Assembly (NCBI GenBank): GCA_934654775.1
Contig: CAKUGR010000002.1
Span: forward strand, 62,001 to 126,000
Direction: 5' to 3'
From: an uncultured Collinsella sp.
Lineage (GTDB): Bacteria; Actinomycetota; Coriobacteriia; Coriobacteriales; Coriobacteriaceae
DNA length: 64,000 bases
The notes under the pieces are model-generated. The model did no database searches. It was given only the letters and a program-made list of their open reading frames with translations, and was not told the origin of the DNA. The translations under genes were made by a program, and so were the position numbers. This document shows, piece by piece, positions 63,537 to 64,000 of the stretch. Numbering within the stretch: position 1 is the first letter of the stretch; every line of letters begins with the position of its first letter.

Positions 63537-64000
63537 ATGGGTACGGTGAGAAACGCGCGCGTTAACCAGGGCGGCCCCAAGTGTGCCGGTATCGTCGGCC
63601 TGGGCCTCATCGGCGGCAGCTTTGCCCGCGGCTATGCGCAGGCAGGCGTCCGCGTGCTGGCCTGGGATCCCGATGACGATGTCATGACGGCCGCCAGCAT
63701 GGGCACCGTTGCCGGCGAGCTCAACGACGAGACGCTCGGCGAGTGCGACATTATCGTGCTGGCATGCTACCCCGAGGCCTGCATCGAGTGGCTCGAGGCA
63801 CACGCCCAGGCACTCGCCGACGCCACCGATACCGAGGCCATCATGGGCCCCGTGGTGATCGACACGGTGGGCGTCAAGGGCATCGTGTGCGAGCGCGCCT
63901 TTGAGCTCGCCCGCGAGCACGGCTTTTACTTTGTGGGCGCGCACCCCATGGCGGGCACGCAGTACTCGGGCTATGCGCACTCCCGCGCCGACCTGTTCCA
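63537..64000 (+). CDS. tyrA: Prephenate dehydrogenase (partial, runs off the window)
   Basis: Only the N-terminal 154 residues are present. The NAD-binding loop VGLGLIGGSFARG is near residue 20 and the GAHPMAGTQYSGY substrate-site segment near 140; both match the prephenate dehydrogenase family, which leads to tyrosine. The ATG at 63537 is 3 nt after the aroF stop. It has an N-terminal extension of about 14 residues before the first strand. Confidence 0.9.
   Translation, partial: MGTVRNARVNQGGPKCAGIVGLGLIGGSFARGYAQAGVRVLAWDPDDDVMTAASMGTVAGELNDETLGECDIIVLACYPEACIEWLEAHAQALADATDTEAIMGPVVIDTVGVKGIVCERAFELAREHGFYFVGAHPMAGTQYSGYAHSRADLF

Overview
The window looks like a chromosomal core-gene segment from a gut Coriobacteriia, most likely Collinsella or a close relative. 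This rests on the roughly 60 percent GC, the mix of actinobacterial and clostridial-style gene order, anaerobic markers (AdhE, pyruvate phosphate dikinase with its regulator, NAD-linked PyrDK dihydroorotate dehydrogenase), frequent GTG and TTG starts, and C-x2-C type L28. The organism call is inference; no rRNA is present. Nearly all genes lie on the minus strand and form long co-directional operons.

Layout. 251-5574 is a pyrimidine operon (pyrR-B-C-K-D-F read right to left) with a structured leader. rpmB (6027) points the other way. 6321-7390 is a REP-associated tyrosine transposase flanked by inverted REP copies, the only clear mobile element. adhE and a small APH-fold kinase follow on the plus strand. 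11232-21359 is the classical rpsB-tsf / pyrH-frr-uppS-cdsA-dxr-rseP-ispG-proS translation, envelope and isoprenoid cluster. 21576-27763 holds rnhB, yraN, comM, dprA, trmFO and a XerC-type recombinase. rplS follows, then a 935-residue secreted protein with an aerolysin/ETX-MTX2-like beta region (28347-31154), then ppdK and its regulatory kinase/phosphorylase, glyQS, lepB, and rpsP-khpA-rimM-trmD.

The second half has a lone plus-strand dinB, then rplU-rpmA-obgE-nadD-yqeK-rsfS, a radical-SAM/DUF2344 pair, an unrecognised membrane protein, the elongasome operon mreB-mreC-mreD-mrdA-rodA, a TPR membrane protein, a cyclophilin, a zinc-ribbon membrane protein, a P-type cation ATPase and tRNA-Arg(CCG). 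The right edge begins a plus-strand aromatic amino acid operon (type I-beta DAHP synthase, prephenate dehydrogenase) behind a terminator-like leader hairpin.

Most of the window is ordinary housekeeping. The parts most worth following are the putative pore-forming secreted protein, an RseP homologue with a winged-helix-like insertion in its cytoplasmic loop, a XerC-type gene whose N-terminal helix is encoded but lacks a canonical start codon, and several palindromic repeat or leader elements. All motif and fold assignments were made by eye; no database search was run.
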